From assembly GCA_018970785.1 (NCBI GenBank), contig JAGWVR010000003.1:1-64000 (forward strand): DNA of 64,000 nt, written 5' to 3'. This document shows, one piece after another, positions 8,411 through 18,321 of this stretch (position 1 is the stretch's first letter; every line of letters starts with the position of its first letter). This stretch comes from Planctomycetota bacterium (GTDB lineage: Bacteria; Planctomycetota; Planctomycetia; Pirellulales; UBA1268). The notes beneath the pieces are model-generated. The model did no database searches. It saw only the letters and a program-made list of their open reading frames with translations, and was not told the origin of the DNA. Made by a program: the position numbers and the translations under genes.

Positions 8411-9651
8411 TCGACGACGCGCAGCGCGTCGTTCCGCTTCAGGACCCGGCGCCCCCGCCCGCCGGCACCGGCCGGGAACTCGACATGGCAATCGAGGAGC
8501 ACGCCGAGCGGGGCATCGGCACCGATGTCGAGGACCACGGTCACGGTATCGCCACGGCGGTCGATCTCGACGGCCTCGAACGGCCCGAATTGCACCCACT
8601 CCGGCGTGTCGTCGGGGATCGGACCGCGCCGCGCCGCGGCCGGATCGAGCCGGAGCGCCACGGTCCGCCGCCCGCCGCGCGACACGGTGCCGGGAACGAC
8701 CTCGGCGACGGTCGCCTCGAGCCGGCTCTCGCCGCTGGCGTTGTCCGCGATCGCCCCGCTGCCGGCGCGCCACAGGCCGCGGTTGTTCGACGCCTCGGGG
8801 GCGCCGCGGTAGCCGCCGAGGACGTAGGGAAACCGTCCCGGCGTGACGTGGTAGTGGTAGCCGCGGAGCGGGTCGGAGTGGCCGTTGCAGACGTCGAGGG
8901 GGGCCCCTGAGGAAGCGTCGAGATCACGGGCCATCACCCCGGCCGACTCGTAGGGGCCGTGGACGGGGAAGCCGTCGAAGGCGAAGCCGATGATCGGCGA
9001 GTGGCGCGTGCCGTCGTCGGCGAACGGGCTTTTCACGCACGACGGGTACTTGTGGTAGTGGTACACGCCGGTCTGTTGCGGATGCCCGCAGCAGGCGTCG
9101 AGCCAGACCTCCGAATAGCCCTCGACGGCGTTCATCCCTCCCTGCTCGAACGGGTTGAAGAACACGACTCCGTTGAGCGCCATGCCGATCGGGCCCATCG
9201 GCAGCCGGGTGATCTCGGGGGCGATCTTCGGCTCGAGCGGCAGACGGAACGTGAAGTCTTGGACGACGATCCGGTTGGGGTTGCCGCTGTTGGGGAAGAT
9301 CGCGGTGGGGTGGTTGGGATAGCCCTGGCTCCTGATCACGAGGAACCCCGGTTCGTGGCCCACCCGGACCTCGTCGGTCTCGTCGGCGTTGGAATCGCGC
9401 ATGTGGTAGCTGAACAGGTCGACGTACCGCTCCGCGCCGCCGACGTGGTCGCGGTACAGATACAGCGGCTTGCCGTCGGGCCCGCCGCCGGGGCGGAGGA
9501 ACCAGCGGCCGCCGATCGCCACCGCGTCGGCCGGCTTTTCCTCGGCACGGGCGCCTCCGGCGCCGGCCACCGTCGCGGCGACAAGTGCGCCGACGAACAG
9601 GGCGGCGTGCCGCCAGAATTCCCGATTCGACCAGCCACCGGTGCCGACCAT
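8407..9651 (-). CDS. YHYH-domain secreted protein
   Basis: MVGTGGWSNREFW... signal region; GVYHYHKYPSCVKSPF...SPIIGFAFDGFPVHGPY...GYHYHVTPGRFPYVLGGYRG. Confidence 0.85.
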   Translation of the reverse strand: MVGTGGWSNREFWRHAALFVGALVAATVAGAGGARAEEKPADAVAIGGRWFLRPGGGPDGKPLYLYRDHVGGAERYVDLFSYHMRDSNADETDEVRVGHEPGFLVIRSQGYPNHPTAIFPNSGNPNRIVVQDFTFRLPLEPKIAPEITRLPMGPIGMALNGVVFFNPFEQGGMNAVEGYSEVWLDACCGHPQQTGVYHYHKYPSCVKSPFADDGTRHSPIIGFAFDGFPVHGPYESAGVMARDLDASSGAPLDVCNGHSDPLRGYHYHVTPGRFPYVLGGYRGAPEASNNRGLWRAGSGAIADNASGESRLEATVAEVVPGTVSRGGRRTVALRLDPAAARRGPIPDDTPEWVQFGPFEAVEIDRRGDTVTVVLDIGADAPLGVLLDCHVEFPAGAGGRGRRVLKRNDALRVVE

Positions 9652-9690
9652 CACGACCCCCCAAGCCCCGAGCGGCCCGTGGAAAAAGTC

Positions 9691-9790
9691 GCCGGCCGCC
9701 GGATGCGGCCGACGGCGACCCGGGAAACCCTCGGCGTTTCCCGCGGTCGCTCGAGTGGACAAAGGCCATGGAGGGCTTTGTGCACGGACA
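9691..9790 (+). repeat. Dispersed double-hairpin repeat, copy B
   Basis: CGGCCGC-CGGAT-GCGGCCG(9693-9711), GGGAAAC-CCTCGGC-GTTTCCC(9722-9742), then GCGGTCGCTCGAGTGGACAAAGGCCATGGAGGGCTTTGTGCACGGAC. Confidence 0.75.
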
Positions 9791-9860
9791 GCTAGTTGAA
9801 CGGCCGAGTCGTGTGCCGGTTCCGCCGCCGCGCCGGGAATCGCCCCGGCGCGGGCGCGGA

Positions 9861-11387
9861 TCACTTCGGCGTTTCGCCCCCCTCGGGCAACGGCTCGAGC
9901 GACAGCGGGTCGCGGAGCGGGAGATGGGTCACCCGGCCCCCGAAAAAGTCCTTCATCGTCGCCCGGCGCTCGAGATCGCCGCCGGCGATCGCGTCCCAGT
10001 CGCCGACGACGAGGATCGCCATCTTCTCCGGATCGAGGTGCTTGCGGGCCACGCGCTGCAGGTCCTCGCGGGTCACGGCGCTGACCTTGTCGCGGTACGA
10101 CTGCCAGTACCCTGGCGGCCGGTTCGTCCACTCGTCGTTGACGAACAGCCGGAGCATCGCCGGCTTGCTCTCGAACTGCCGGGGGAAGGTCTCGACCGCC
10201 GCGAGCTTCGCCGTCTCCAACTCCTCGTAGCTCACCGGTTCCTCGCGGACCTGCGCGATCAGGTCCATGACGATCTTCGTGGCCAGCGCCACGGTGGGAT
10301 TCTTGCTCTCGAACCGGGCCTGGAATTGCCCGGGGTAGTAGACCTTCGGTGCCACCGCCGAGGCCGCCGAATAGGCCAGCCCCTCGTTGCTGCGCACCTG
10401 CTGCATGATCCGGCTGGTGAACCCGCTGCCGCCGAGGATGTCGTTGAGGATCGCCAGCGGGATCGCGTCGGGATCGTCGCGCGAAATCGACCGCATCCCG
10501 ATCACGACCTTGCCCTGGGGGATGTCCTTGGGCACGTGGTACACCCCCGGCACGAGCTGTGCCGTCGGCGCCACCGGGTCGGGCACCGCCGGCCCCTTCT
10601 GCCAGCCGGCGAACGCCTTGGCGAGACGCGCGAGCATGTCCTGCTCGTCGAAGTCGCCCGACACCGACACGATCATGTTTCCCGGATGGAAGATCCGCCG
10701 ATGGACGTCGGCCATCCGCTCGCGCGTCGTCGCCGCGACGCTGGCCGCGGTCGGCTCGCGCCCCTCGAAGTGGTCGGGCCCCCAGAGGAGCCGCCGCCAC
10801 TCGCGGCCGACGATCGAAGAGGCGTCGTCGTTGCGCTGCTTGAGCGCCGCGATCTGCCGCGCCTTGGCCGTCTCGAGCCGGGCGGCGTCGAAGCCGGGAT
10901 TCCGCAGCATGTCGACGAACAGGCCGAGGCTCTCGTCGAACGTGTTCGCCAGGCAGTTCATCGTCGCGGTGGTGAAGGCGTCGCCGCTGGCGACTCCGAT
11001 CTCGGTGGCGAGGAAATCGAGCGCCTCGTCGACCTCGGCCGGCTTCCGCGTGGTGGTGCCCCCCTCGCGCACCAGCCGCGCCGCCGACGCCACCAGGCCG
11101 GGAACGTCGGCAGGGTCGAGCGACGCCCCTCCCTTGAACGTGATCGACAGTGTGACGAGCGGAAACTCGTGGGACGGCGCCACGTAGACCACGGTGCCGT
11201 CGGGGAGCGTCCGGCGGAACCGCGCCGCCTCGGGGGGTTTGAAGTCCAGCGGTGAAAACTCGATCTCCTCCGGCCGGGCGGGAATCGCCGCGGCCGGCTG
11301 CCAGGCATGGGCGGCCGCCGGGGGGAGAAGGCCCGCCAGGCAGCAGGAGACCAGGCCGATGAGAGCGCGGCGAAGCGGGGCGGGCAT
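9861..11387 (-). CDS. M16 peptidase family protein lacking HxxEH (likely non-catalytic partner)
   Basis: M16 fold similarity (YYPGQFQARFESKNPTVALATKIVMDLI...; SVSGDFDEQDM; KVVIGMRSISRDDPD); no HxxEH in the N-terminal domain. Confidence 0.85.
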   Translation of the reverse strand: MPAPLRRALIGLVSCCLAGLLPPAAAHAWQPAAAIPARPEEIEFSPLDFKPPEAARFRRTLPDGTVVYVAPSHEFPLVTLSITFKGGASLDPADVPGLVASAARLVREGGTTTRKPAEVDEALDFLATEIGVASGDAFTTATMNCLANTFDESLGLFVDMLRNPGFDAARLETAKARQIAALKQRNDDASSIVGREWRRLLWGPDHFEGREPTAASVAATTRERMADVHRRIFHPGNMIVSVSGDFDEQDMLARLAKAFAGWQKGPAVPDPVAPTAQLVPGVYHVPKDIPQGKVVIGMRSISRDDPDAIPLAILNDILGGSGFTSRIMQQVRSNEGLAYSAASAVAPKVYYPGQFQARFESKNPTVALATKIVMDLIAQVREEPVSYEELETAKLAAVETFPRQFESKPAMLRLFVNDEWTNRPPGYWQSYRDKVSAVTREDLQRVARKHLDPEKMAILVVGDWDAIAGGDLERRATMKDFFGGRVTHLPLRDPLSLEPLPEGGETPK

Positions 11388-11449
11388 GGGGCGATCACCT
11401 CGGTGGGGACGGACGGGGGGCGCGGCGCGACGGGGCCGGGCGGTGGAGC

Positions 11450-13012
11450 TCACTGCTCCTCCTGCCGGCGGAAGATCGCGACGCTGCGATTGGTGGGCTT
11501 GAAATAGGTGTTGGCGACGCGGCGGATGTCGGCCGCGGTGACGGCCTCGTACTTCCGCGGGCCGTCGTTGATCTCGCGCCAATCGAGCGTGGCCTCGGCG
11601 AACGCCAACTGCACGAGCAGCGACATGTTGTTCTCGAGGCGCCGGTAGTTGCCCGCCGCGACGCGGTTTTTCACCTTGCGCAGCTCGCGCTCGGGGACCT
11701 CCTCGGCCTGGAGCCGCGCGAGCTCCTCATACCACGCCGCCTCGAGCTGCTCGGGGGTGGCGTCGCCACGCGCCTGGGCCTCGAAGGCGAACAGGCCGGC
11801 GTATTTCCGCGTGTCGGAACTCGCGCCGGCGCCGGCGGCGATCGCGCGCCCCTCGACGAGGCCGGTGTACAGCCGACCGGTCCGCTCGTTGAGAATCTCG
11901 GCGAGCATGTCGAGCGGGTAGCTGTCAACGTGCCCGGCGGGGACGGTGTGGTAGCGGATCTCGACGGCCGGGGGAAAGTCGCCGCTGGCGTTCATCCGCT
12001 GTTCGGCGAGCTGCTCGACCTCGAGCGTGACCACCGGCGGCGGCTTCCGTGTGCCCGGGTCGAGCCGCGAGAAATAGCGCCGGATGAACGCCTTGGCCTG
12101 GGCCGGGTCGAAATCGCCGACCACCACGCCGACCAGATTCCCCGGGCGGTAGAAGACGTTCCAGTAGTCGAGGGCTTGCTCGAAGGTGTAGCTGTTGAGG
12201 TCGCTGGGCCAGCCGATCACCGGCCAGGAATAGCCGCACGACGCCCAGAACATGCTGTCGAACTGCTCCTCGAAGCGCCCCGTCGGGGTGCTGTCGGTAC
12301 GCAGCCGGCGTTCTTCGTGGACGACGTCGCGCTCCGAATAAAACTCACGGAACACGCTGTCGTGGAGCCGGTCGCTCTCCATCCATGCCCACAGCTCGAG
12401 CTTGTTGGACGGCACCGTGATGAAGTAGCAGGTCAGGTCGTGGCTGGTGAAGGCGTTCATCCCGCTGCCACCGGCCTTGGTGTAGACCTGGTCGAACTCG
12501 TCCTTGACGATCGTCGCCGCCTCGACGCCGTCGTCGCCCCGCCCCTGCTGCGCCTTGATGAGGCCGTCGAGCTTGCCGCGGAGCAGGCGCAGCTCCTGGG
12601 TGTCGTTGGCGGGATCCCACGGGTCGGCGATCTCGCCGCGGAGGAAGCGCTCGTACTGCCCCGTCCAGACCAGGGCGTTGATCTCGTCGCGGAGCTCCTG
12701 CTGGCGCCGCCGGTAGTCGGCGTCGCGCTGCGGCTCACGGGTCCCGATCGTGTCGGTCCCCTTGAACATCATGTGCTCGAAGAAATGGCTGATCCCGGTG
12801 ATTCCGGGGCGCTCGTTGACACTTCCCACCTTCGCCACCCAGCCGGCGCTGACGACGTTGGGCTGGTCGGTCCGGGGAACGAGGAGGAATTCCATCCCGT
12901 TGTCGAGACGGAATTCCTCGACAGCGACCTGCTGGCCGACGGCGCTGGCGGCCGACAGCAGGGCCACGGCCAGGGCGATGCGGCAGGGCGACGGGCGACG
13001 GGCGGCTGGCAT
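11450..13012 (-). CDS. M16 zinc peptidase (catalytic HFFEH)
   Basis: GWVAKVGSVNERPGITGISHFFEHMMFKGTDTIGTRE, VVHEERRLRTDSTPTGR, VGVVVGDFDPAQAKAFIRRYF. Confidence 0.92.
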   Translation of the reverse strand: MPAARRPSPCRIALAVALLSAASAVGQQVAVEEFRLDNGMEFLLVPRTDQPNVVSAGWVAKVGSVNERPGITGISHFFEHMMFKGTDTIGTREPQRDADYRRRQQELRDEINALVWTGQYERFLRGEIADPWDPANDTQELRLLRGKLDGLIKAQQGRGDDGVEAATIVKDEFDQVYTKAGGSGMNAFTSHDLTCYFITVPSNKLELWAWMESDRLHDSVFREFYSERDVVHEERRLRTDSTPTGRFEEQFDSMFWASCGYSWPVIGWPSDLNSYTFEQALDYWNVFYRPGNLVGVVVGDFDPAQAKAFIRRYFSRLDPGTRKPPPVVTLEVEQLAEQRMNASGDFPPAVEIRYHTVPAGHVDSYPLDMLAEILNERTGRLYTGLVEGRAIAAGAGASSDTRKYAGLFAFEAQARGDATPEQLEAAWYEELARLQAEEVPERELRKVKNRVAAGNYRRLENNMSLLVQLAFAEATLDWREINDGPRKYEAVTAADIRRVANTYFKPTNRSVAIFRRQEEQ

Positions 13013-13114
13013 GGCGATCCCCGGGGTGGTGGGCAGGAGGGCCGACCGCGGCGGCCGGGGGGTTTTTATACCCCGGCGGCGACTGGCTGTCCGTCGCCAC
13101 CGTGGGAGGGCTGT

Positions 13115-13195
13115 GGCTGCGGCCGCAGCCCGGCCGGCAAACCGGCCGTGTTTCCCCCGGTCGCCCGAGCGGACGAAGGGCCTGGCTGCCCTTGC
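13115..13195 (+). repeat. Dispersed double-hairpin repeat, copy C
   Basis: GGCTGCGGCCGCAGCC(13115-13130), GGCAAAC-CGGCCGT-GTTTCCC(13136-13156), then CCGGTCGCCCGAGCGGACGAAGGGCCTGG. Confidence 0.7.
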
Positions 13196-13233
13196 CCTCC
13201 GTCAGCCAGGCAGGGCCGGCGCCGGCAAGCCTG

Positions 13234-14157
13234 TCAGCCACCGTGGCCCGCCACCCCCAACCCCCACTGCAGGAGCGTGAGGAGGATCTCGCAGACGATC
13301 AGGCCGACGACGGCCCACTCCAGGCGCAGGCTGCGTGTGTTGTGGAGCAGGTCGAGGGCCGTCTCGGCCGTGCGCGAGACCAGCGCGAGCTTGTCGTGGA
13401 GGGCGCGCGACCGCTCGCGGATCTCGAACTCGTCGCGGAGCCGCCCCCAGAGGCGCTCCAGCTCGGGGTGGTCCCAGAGGAGCTCCGGTGTGTCGTCGAC
13501 GCGGGCCCCGGCGACGACCTGGTGCTCGGCCAAGAGCGTGCTGCCGATCTGACGGAGCAACTCGCGTCCTCCCCGGCCGCTGCGGCCGAGGTCGGCGGCG
13601 AACGGCTCGACGCGTTCGAACTGCCGCTCGACGGCACGCTCGTGGTGGGCCAGCGACACGCTCTTGGCGAGGATGTCGGCGACGATCTGCAGCTTCTCCA
13701 TCGTCACGTCGGCGAGGAGCAGCGTGTTCCCCTCGATCAGTTCGCGGCCGGCCGGATCGACCGCGATCTCGAGGACCTCCGTGTCGCGCTCCGCTTCGGC
13801 CAGCGGCTGCCGGACCCGGGGGGCGATCTGGCGCAGCGCCTCGGCGATTCCGGCGGGGGTGACGTCGAAGAACACCGCCGCCCCGGAGCGGTAGAGCACG
13901 GCCACTCCGCGCCCCCCGCCCGGCAGCGCTGTCCCGGTGAGGCTGCCGACCAGTTCGAGGACCAACGGCGCACCCCCGGTCCGTTCGGTCGCCCCGAGGG
14001 CGGTGATGTCGAGGCCGCTCCCGACGAGGATCGCCCGGGCCTCGATCACCGTGCGCGGCGCCGCCCCGGCCGGTGCAGCCGGGGGTGCCGCCTGCTCCGT
14101 CGATTCCCCGCCGCTGCCAACTGTCCGCCACCCGCCACCGCGGGGCACGTCGTTCAC
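13234..14157 (-). CDS. RMD1/YagE (DUF155) family membrane protein
   Basis: GNTLLLADVTMEKLQIVADILAKSVSLAHHERAVERQFERVEP...LLWDHPELERLWGRLRDEFEIRERSRALHDKLALVSRTAETALDLLHNTRSLRLEWAVVGLIVCEILLTL. Confidence 0.8.
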   Translation of the reverse strand: MNDVPRGGGWRTVGSGGESTEQAAPPAAPAGAAPRTVIEARAILVGSGLDITALGATERTGGAPLVLELVGSLTGTALPGGGRGVAVLYRSGAAVFFDVTPAGIAEALRQIAPRVRQPLAEAERDTEVLEIAVDPAGRELIEGNTLLLADVTMEKLQIVADILAKSVSLAHHERAVERQFERVEPFAADLGRSGRGGRELLRQIGSTLLAEHQVVAGARVDDTPELLWDHPELERLWGRLRDEFEIRERSRALHDKLALVSRTAETALDLLHNTRSLRLEWAVVGLIVCEILLTLLQWGLGVAGHGG

Positions 14158-14249
14158 GCCGTCACCTCACCCTCCAGCCTACCGTTGCCACGGGGCGGAT
14201 GCGGCGGACGACGACGCGCCGGGCCCTTCTCCCCGGAGGGCCGACGACC

Positions 14250-14699
14250 ATGCTCGATCGCACCGACCCGACACTCGTGAGCCACGTGATGGCGGAACAC
14301 AACGAGTTGTTCCGCCGGCTCACCGACCTGCGGACCCGGTTCACCGCCAGCGCCGCTCCGGCGCCGGCCGTGATCGCTGCCACGGTGGCCGATCTGGCCG
14401 AGCTGCGCCGCCATCTGGCCACCCACTTCGCGCGCGAGGAGGAAGGGGGCCTGCTCGAGGAGTCGGTGGCCCGGCTGCCGCGCCTCGCCGCGGCCGCCGG
14501 CGGCGTGCTCCGCCAGCACCCCGGCCTCCTCGGCAGGCTCGATGCCCTCGTCGCCCGGTTGGCCGCCGGAAAAGCCGGAGCCTGGACGGAGGGAGCGGCG
14601 GACTTCGAGGCCTTCGCCGCGGCGATCCACGACCACGAGCGTGCCGAGAATGCCGTCTTCCAGGAGGGGCACGTCGAGGATCTCGACCTCGACGACTGA
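14250..14699 (+). CDS. Hemerythrin-domain protein
   Basis: H...EH..L...+ / LRRHLATHFAREEEGG / IHDHERAENAVF pattern of hemerythrin HHE. Confidence 0.75.
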   Translation: MLDRTDPTLVSHVMAEHNELFRRLTDLRTRFTASAAPAPAVIAATVADLAELRRHLATHFAREEEGGLLEESVARLPRLAAAAGGVLRQHPGLLGRLDALVARLAAGKAGAWTEGAADFEAFAAAIHDHERAENAVFQEGHVEDLDLDD

Positions 14700-14708
14700 C
14701 CGGCAGCC

Positions 14709-15596
14709 TCAGGCGAACACGATCGTCCGCCGGCCGTGGACGAAGACCCGTTCCTCGAGCACCAGCCGCACGGCACGGGCGAGGACGAGCTTCTCGACGT
14801 CGCGCCCCGCCCGGGCCATCCTCTCCGGGGTGAAACCGTGATCGACGGGGGTCACGTCCTGGGCGATGATCGGCCCCTCGTCGAGGTCCCCGGTCACGAA
14901 GTGGGCCGTCGCGCCGATCAGCTTCACGCCGCGCGCGAACGCCTGACGGTGCGGTGCCGCCCCGACGAACGCCGGCAGGAACGAGTGGTGGATGTTGATC
15001 GTCCGCCCGGCGTGACGGGCCACGAATCCCTCCGAGAGCACCCGCATGTAGCGGGCGAGGACGAGGGAGTCGGGCTCGTGGGGGGCGATCACCCGCTCGA
15101 TCGCCTCCTCGTGGGCCAGCCGCGCGGCGGTGTCGGCGCCGGCGGCGGGGGCGGGCAGGTGGTGGAACGGGACGCCGAAGCGCTCGACGAGCCGGCGGAG
15201 CCGGTCGTGATTGCTCACCACCGCGCGGATCACGCAGGGCAGGTCGCCGCTGTCGGCGAGGAGGAGCAGCTCACCGAGACAATGGGGCTCGAGGCTGGCC
15301 AGCACGACGATCGGCCGGATCCCCGTGCGCGTGACGCGGACCTCCGCCCCCGGTGGCAGCACTGCCGAGAGTCCCTCGGTCAGGCCCACCGCGGCGCCCG
15401 GCGCATCGCCGGCCGACGTGACCTCGGCGCGGAAGAAGAAGTGCGCCGTCGCCGTGTCGACGAACTCCTGATTGCTCTCGATGTTGCAACCGCGGGCGCG
15501 GAGGACGCCGGTGATCCGGTGGACGAGCCCGACTTCGTCCGGGCACGTGACCAGGACGATGTCGCGCTCGGCCGGGGTGGGGTGCGAGGCGGCCAA
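14709..15596 (-). CDS. purU: Formyltetrahydrofolate deformylase
   Basis: N-terminal ACT domain (DIVLVTCPDEVGLVHRITGVLRARGCNI) + formyltransferase (INIHHSFLPAFVGAAPHRQAFARGVKLIGATAHFVTGDLDEGPIIAQ). Confidence 0.93.
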   Translation of the reverse strand: MAASHPTPAERDIVLVTCPDEVGLVHRITGVLRARGCNIESNQEFVDTATAHFFFRAEVTSAGDAPGAAVGLTEGLSAVLPPGAEVRVTRTGIRPIVVLASLEPHCLGELLLLADSGDLPCVIRAVVSNHDRLRRLVERFGVPFHHLPAPAAGADTAARLAHEEAIERVIAPHEPDSLVLARYMRVLSEGFVARHAGRTINIHHSFLPAFVGAAPHRQAFARGVKLIGATAHFVTGDLDEGPIIAQDVTPVDHGFTPERMARAGRDVEKLVLARAVRLVLEERVFVHGRRTIVFA

Positions 15597-15599
15597 TGG

Positions 15600-18089
15600 T
15601 CACCAGGGGGCGGGAACCCGCTGCCGCGGCGTCCCCTCGGCGGCCGGCACCCAGGCGAGGACGACCTCCTCGACGGCGATGTCGGTCTTCCGCGGCGGGA
15701 TCTCGATCGGCTCCAGCGCCATCCGCTCCGGATTGGCCTCGGCCCGCACCGTCGCCAGGGCCAGGTCGATCTCGTCGGCGAGCGTCCGCCGCCGCTCCTC
15801 GAGGGTGCCGAGGCTCTCCTCGGCGTGGACCACGTCGGCCTGCTGACGGGCGGTGCGGCTGGCGGAACGCATCGACGTGGCAGCCCGGCCCACCGTGGTG
15901 GAGCTGGCCACCTTCCGGCCGAGGACCGCCGACAGGACGGCGCTGCCGATCGAGACATAGGTCTGGAGCGATGAATTGCGGACCTCGGCCTTCTCCCGTT
16001 CCACTTTCTGCCGCGCCCTGACGATCCGGTCGTCGAGCGTGGCCAGCCGCGTTGCGTAGCGGTCGCGGACCCGCTCCAGCTCGGCGTCGCGCCATTCGCG
16101 TGCCTGCTGGGCGATGCGGACGCGGAACGCGGCCTCGCTCTCCCCCGGCCGAGAGATCGTGTCGAGGGCCGGGGCCCGCCAGACGGTCAACTTGCTCGTC
16201 CGCGCCAGGTGCCCCTTGAGCGCCGTGGCGAGGAGGGTGTAGCCCTTGGGGCCGGCGAGCGCCGGCGGCAGCGGCGCGAAAAAGCCGGGGCGCGGCGCCA
16301 TCTCGACCTCGGGGGGCTCGGCGAGGATCTCGCCTGCGTCCCAGGCCGACTCGCCGAGTTGGTCGCCGGCGGGCGCGATGCAGATCACCTCGCGGTCGAC
16401 GTCGATCCGCGCCGCGGCCTTGGCATGGCGGACCCGCGCGCGGCCGAGGATGCTCGGACGGTAGCGAACCGGACCGGCCACTCCGGGCTCGGGCGCCAGG
16501 AACACCTCGCGTACCCCGGGGGGCAGGAGCGGGCGCTCGCCGCCGAACCGGCCGCCGGACGGCTCGTCGCGTTCGGCGCGGAGCGGCTCGGCGGGAAGGC
16601 TGGCCGGCGCCGCGCCGGGGGCGGTGGCGGTGAGGCGGCGGATCTCGTCGCGGAGCAGCGGACCGCGGAGGAAAGACAGCGTCCAGCGCGTCTGGAACAC
16701 CGTCTCCGCATCGGCGTGCACGGTGTGCATGAGGAACATCCGCTGGCCGAGCCCGGAGAGGACGCGGTCGACGTGGGCGCGGTCGAATCCCGCCCCCGCC
16801 GAGCTCGCCGCCCCTTCGAGGCCGTCGAGGACCCGCGCCTTGTCGCGGGCGGTCTGGAGCCGGCCGAGGAACCAGGTGCCGGCATTGGAGAGCCCCTTGT
16901 AGTCGAGGTCGACGGGGTTCTGCGTGGCGAGGACGACGCCGAGGCCGAACGCGCGGGCCTGCTTGAGCAGCGTCAGCAGCGGCGTCTTGCTCGGCGGGTT
17001 GGCGGTCGGCGGCAGGTAGCCGAAGACCTCGTCCATGAGGAACAGCGCCTTGAGCGACGACGTGCCCCCCTGGGACCGCATCCAACCGACCACCTGGCCG
17101 GCGAGGAGCGTGACGAACGCCATCCGCTGGGCGTCGGAGAGGTGGGCGATCGAGATCACGCTCACCCGCGGACGCCCCCCCTCCGTCCACAACAGCCGTC
17201 CGACGTCGAGCGGCTCCCCCTGCAGCCAGGCCTCGAACCCGGGCGCGGCGGCGACGGTGTTGAGCCGGGCGGCGAGCTGGTAGCGATCGCCGGCGGGGAA
17301 GAAGTTTTCCAGGTCGAGGAACCCGACGCGTTCCAGCGGCGGCGCGGGGATCGCACGGATCAGCGTCGCGAAGTCGACGCGTTGGCCGGCCCGCCACATC
17401 GTGTCGATGATGGCGGCGAGGAGGACGTGCTCGCGGCTCCGCCCCGGCTCACCGTCGATCCCCGCCAACGCCAGCAGCCCGGCGACGAGCGAATCGATCC
17501 GTTCGTGGCGGACCTCCGGATCGTCGCCATCGGCCGGCGGGTCGAAGCTCTGGAGCATCGCGAGCGGCCGGCCGGCACGGCTGCCGGGGGTGTACACCGC
17601 CATGTCGACCGCGGCACGGAGCCTCCCGATGCGTTCGGCCGACTGGCCGCTCGCTTCCAATCCCTCGCGCCAGGACCGCGCCGTCCGGGCGGCGAGCTCG
17701 TCGAGCGTGATCCCGTCGCGCCGCGCCGCCTCCTCCTCAAGCCACGGCCGGAACGACTCGGGGGAGAGGTCGGGAAAGGTGAGGAGGAGATTGGCCAGAT
17801 CCCCCTTCGGATCGACGACGATCGCCGGGATGCCGTCGATCGCCGCCTCTTCGAGGATCCCGACGAGCAACCCGGTTTTGCCGCTGCCGGTCATCCCCAC
17901 GCAGACTGCATGGGTCGTGAACCGCCGGGCGTCGACGAGGAGCGGCTCCCCCGGCCGGCCGCTGTCGGGATCGACCGAGCGGCCGAGATAGAAGACCCCC
18001 AACCCTTCGATGTCGGGTCCGGCAGCCGGGGTGGCGGCCGTCGAATTTTGGCGCGCCGGAGGACGGCGGGGCGACGGGCGGTCGGGCAT
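15600..18089 (-). CDS. HerA-like/DUF853-type ATP-binding protein
   Basis: VGMTGSGKTGLLVGILEE (Walker A), PAIVVDPKGDLANLLLTFP, LKALFLMDEVFGYLPP (Walker B), VVLATQNPVDLDYKGLSNAGTWFLGRLQT. Confidence 0.85.
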   Translation of the reverse strand: MPDRPSPRRPPARQNSTAATPAAGPDIEGLGVFYLGRSVDPDSGRPGEPLLVDARRFTTHAVCVGMTGSGKTGLLVGILEEAAIDGIPAIVVDPKGDLANLLLTFPDLSPESFRPWLEEEAARRDGITLDELAARTARSWREGLEASGQSAERIGRLRAAVDMAVYTPGSRAGRPLAMLQSFDPPADGDDPEVRHERIDSLVAGLLALAGIDGEPGRSREHVLLAAIIDTMWRAGQRVDFATLIRAIPAPPLERVGFLDLENFFPAGDRYQLAARLNTVAAAPGFEAWLQGEPLDVGRLLWTEGGRPRVSVISIAHLSDAQRMAFVTLLAGQVVGWMRSQGGTSSLKALFLMDEVFGYLPPTANPPSKTPLLTLLKQARAFGLGVVLATQNPVDLDYKGLSNAGTWFLGRLQTARDKARVLDGLEGAASSAGAGFDRAHVDRVLSGLGQRMFLMHTVHADAETVFQTRWTLSFLRGPLLRDEIRRLTATAPGAAPASLPAEPLRAERDEPSGGRFGGERPLLPPGVREVFLAPEPGVAGPVRYRPSILGRARVRHAKAAARIDVDREVICIAPAGDQLGESAWDAGEILAEPPEVEMAPRPGFFAPLPPALAGPKGYTLLATALKGHLARTSKLTVWRAPALDTISRPGESEAAFRVRIAQQAREWRDAELERVRDRYATRLATLDDRIVRARQKVEREKAEVRNSSLQTYVSIGSAVLSAVLGRKVASSTTVGRAATSMRSASRTARQQADVVHAEESLGTLEERRRTLADEIDLALATVRAEANPERMALEPIEIPPRKTDIAVEEVVLAWVPAAEGTPRQRVPAPW

Positions 18090-18321
18090 CGTGGTCCTCG
18101 CTGGCGGCGCGGCCCGCCGCCGGATCGACGGCCGGGTCAGGGGCGATGATACCGGCCGACCGGGCCGGGCGTCGTCGCCCCACGGCAAAGCGCGTGGGGC
18201 TGGGGCGATCTCCCGCCGCAGTGGCCTGGCCCCTCGACGGGCGCCCGGTTCGGGCCGGCCCGCCCCCGGGGAAGGCTACACTGCGGTCACCGAGGCGAAC
18301 CGGGGCCCGGCCCGTCGCCCG

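Noticed and set aside
5834-8812. 992-aa plus-strand ORF
   Set aside because: Spans the opposite strand of methyltransferase, EF-hand and PQQ genes; Arg/Pro/Ala-rich without domains.
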